Shown: positions 63,224 to 64,000 of the stretch, piece by piece
Position numbering within the stretch: the stretch's first letter is position 1
Layout of the letters: the number at the start of each line of letters is the position of its first letter
DNA from: Peterkaempfera podocarpi
Lineage (GTDB): Bacteria > Actinomycetota > Actinomycetes > Streptomycetales > Streptomycetaceae
Reading direction: 5' to 3'
NCBI RefSeq assembly: GCF_042466665.1
Contig: NZ_CP162102.1
Location: 3,348,001-3,412,000 of the forward strand
DNA: 64,000 nucleotides
Position numbers and translations under genes: made by a program
The notes under the pieces: model-generated
What the model saw: the letters and a program-made list of their open reading frames with translations, nothing else
What the model was told of the DNA's origin: nothing
Databases searched by the model: none

Positions 63224-63847
63224 TCAGTCGTTGGGGACGGTCTGGTACTTGGGGGTGGACTCGGCCATCTGCCGCAGCGCGTCCTTGCGGTCCCGCTTGG
63301 AGAGGCGGTCGATGTAGAGGTAGCCGCCCAGGTGGTCGGTCTCGTGCTGGAGGCAGCGGGCGAAGAAGCCGCTGCCCTCGACGCGGATCTTGTTGCCGTC
63401 CTTGTCGCTGCCGATGACCGCGGCGTAGTCGGGACGGGCCAGGTCCGCATAGGCCCCGGGGACGGAGAGGCAGCCCTCGGGGGACTCGTCGAGCTGGCGG
63501 TGGGAGGCGTGGAGCTCCTCCAGTACCGGGTTGACGATGTGGCCGATGTGCCGGACGCCCTCGTCGTCGGGGCAGTCGTAGACGAAGACCCGGGCGTCCA
63601 CGCCGATCTGGTTGGCGGCCAGGCCCACGCCCTCGGCCGCGTACATGGAGACGAACATGTCGTCCACCAGCTCGGCCAGGGTGGAGTCGAACTCGGTGAC
63701 GGTACGGCAGGCGCGGTGCAGCACCGGGTTCCCCACCACGGTGATGGGCTGGACCGTTCCCCGGGAGGTGTCCGGCTCCTCGCCGACCACCCTCAGCGGC
63801 TCCGCCGGGCTGTCGGTCACGGTCTGGTGCTCGTGCTGCTCCGCCAT
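63224..63847 (-). CDS. def: Peptide deformylase
   Basis: 207 residues. All three motifs are present: GVGLAANQIG, EGCLSVPG with the metal Cys, and QHETDHLGG with the metal His pair and catalytic Glu. It removes the formyl group from new proteins. An N-terminal extension of about 30 residues precedes the conserved ITVVGNPVLHRACRTV. ATG 63845-63847. Just upstream (63880-63889) lies an unusual run of A on the plus strand. Convergent with nrdB. Confidence 0.95.
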   Translation of the reverse strand: MAEQHEHQTVTDSPAEPLRVVGEEPDTSRGTVQPITVVGNPVLHRACRTVTEFDSTLAELVDDMFVSMYAAEGVGLAANQIGVDARVFVYDCPDDEGVRHIGHIVNPVLEELHASHRQLDESPEGCLSVPGAYADLARPDYAAVIGSDKDGNKIRVEGSGFFARCLQHETDHLGGYLYIDRLSKRDRKDALRQMAESTPKYQTVPND

Positions 63848-63973
63848 CGCTGTTCCGCTTCGCCTTCCTGGACGTGACAAAAAAAACCCTGCGGTCCAAG
63901 GGTACGGGTGCGGACCCGGGCTGCGCCCCTTACTCGGGCGTCCGGCTCCGGCGCCCGGCTCCGCCGTCCGGGT

Positions 63974-64000
63974 TCAGCAGACCTCTTCCAGGTCGCGGAA
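63974..64000 (-). CDS. Possible 3' end of a further minus-strand gene
   Basis: Reading leftwards from the edge, the frame FRDLEEVC ends in TGA at 63974-63976. Eight residues are too few to identify a product, and the reading frame itself is a guess. The 126 bases between this and the def start show no other feature than an A-run. Confidence 0.3.
   Translation of the reverse strand, partial: FRDLEEVC

Noticed and set aside
1..64000. Search for rRNA, tRNA, CRISPR arrays, insertion sequences, integrases and phage genes
   Set aside because: No conserved rRNA segments, cloverleaf-like elements, spaced repeats, transposase motifs or attachment-site repeats were recognised by eye. tRNAscan and Infernal runs would settle the RNA part.

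Overview
The window is 64 kb of very GC-rich, densely coded actinobacterial chromosome. The family-level markers point to Streptomycetaceae (Streptomyces, Kitasatospora or Streptacidiphilus): a KGD-type 2-oxoglutarate decarboxylase, nickel superoxide dismutase with its maturation peptidase, WblE/WhiB1 beside a PdtaS-type kinase, a SigH/UshX-type sigma and anti-sigma pair, DasR with dasABC, an XRE/DUF397/ATPase trio, and a B12-riboswitch-controlled class Ia ribonucleotide reductase. As I recall it, gene order (lon, two-component pair, kgd, malic enzyme, amino-acid ABC genes, sodN, sigH, wblE, das locus, nrdAB) follows one core arm of the Streptomyces coelicolor chromosome. The xylose genes at the left edge look like a local addition. 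I see no rRNA, tRNA, CRISPR array, transposase or prophage genes. This is mostly housekeeping DNA; the interest lies in regulation and in three apparent frameshifts.

Layout. 1-3.5 kb: xylose module (ROK repressor and xylB on the minus strand, divergent xylA with a one-base deletion). 3.5-10.8 kb: small proteins, a PGRP-type amidase, an enoyl-CoA hydratase, lon with HspR-like and ClgR-like sites, a rhomboid-like protein and a spermidine-synthase-like protein. 11-17.3 kb: two-component system, kgd and a small DUF6104-like protein. 17.3-23.1 kb: secreted trypsin-like protease, DUF4097/PadR pair (PadR frameshifted), quinone-oxidoreductase-like enzyme and malic enzyme. 23.8-27.7 kb: amino-acid ABC transporter with two tandem binding proteins (ATPase frameshifted). 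27.7-31 kb: ECF sigma with a membrane partner, CGNR protein, sodX/sodN. 31.4-37.9 kb: CPA1 antiporter, UBP zinc finger, acetyltransferase, anti-sigma/sigma pair, lipid kinase, wblE. 38-40.4 kb: a probable 6C small RNA and pdtaS with two DasR-like sites upstream. 40.4-46.8 kb: methyltransferase, XRE/DUF397/ATPase trio, a PemK-like protein, and a LysR regulator with a YeiH exporter. 46.8-53.9 kb: das locus (SIS protein, GH3 N-acetylglucosaminidase, dasCBA, divergent dasR). 54-64 kb: DUF3311/symporter pair, phosphatase, GlxA-like regulator, LysE exporter, nrdAB, peptide deformylase.

How it fits together. The das genes form a chitobiose/N-acetylglucosamine uptake and processing operon facing its regulator DasR across two dre operators. 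Similar dre-like elements sit in front of pdtaS, suggesting the nutrient signal reaches that sensor kinase. Stress and redox control is prominent: lon carries both heat-shock and ClgR-type sites; sigH is paired with an anti-sigma factor; Ni-SOD has its own peptidase; and nrdAB combines paired NrdR-like boxes with a cobalamin riboswitch. The three single-base shifts (xylA, the ABC ATPase, padR) may be sequencing errors rather than true pseudogenes and should be read with that in mind.
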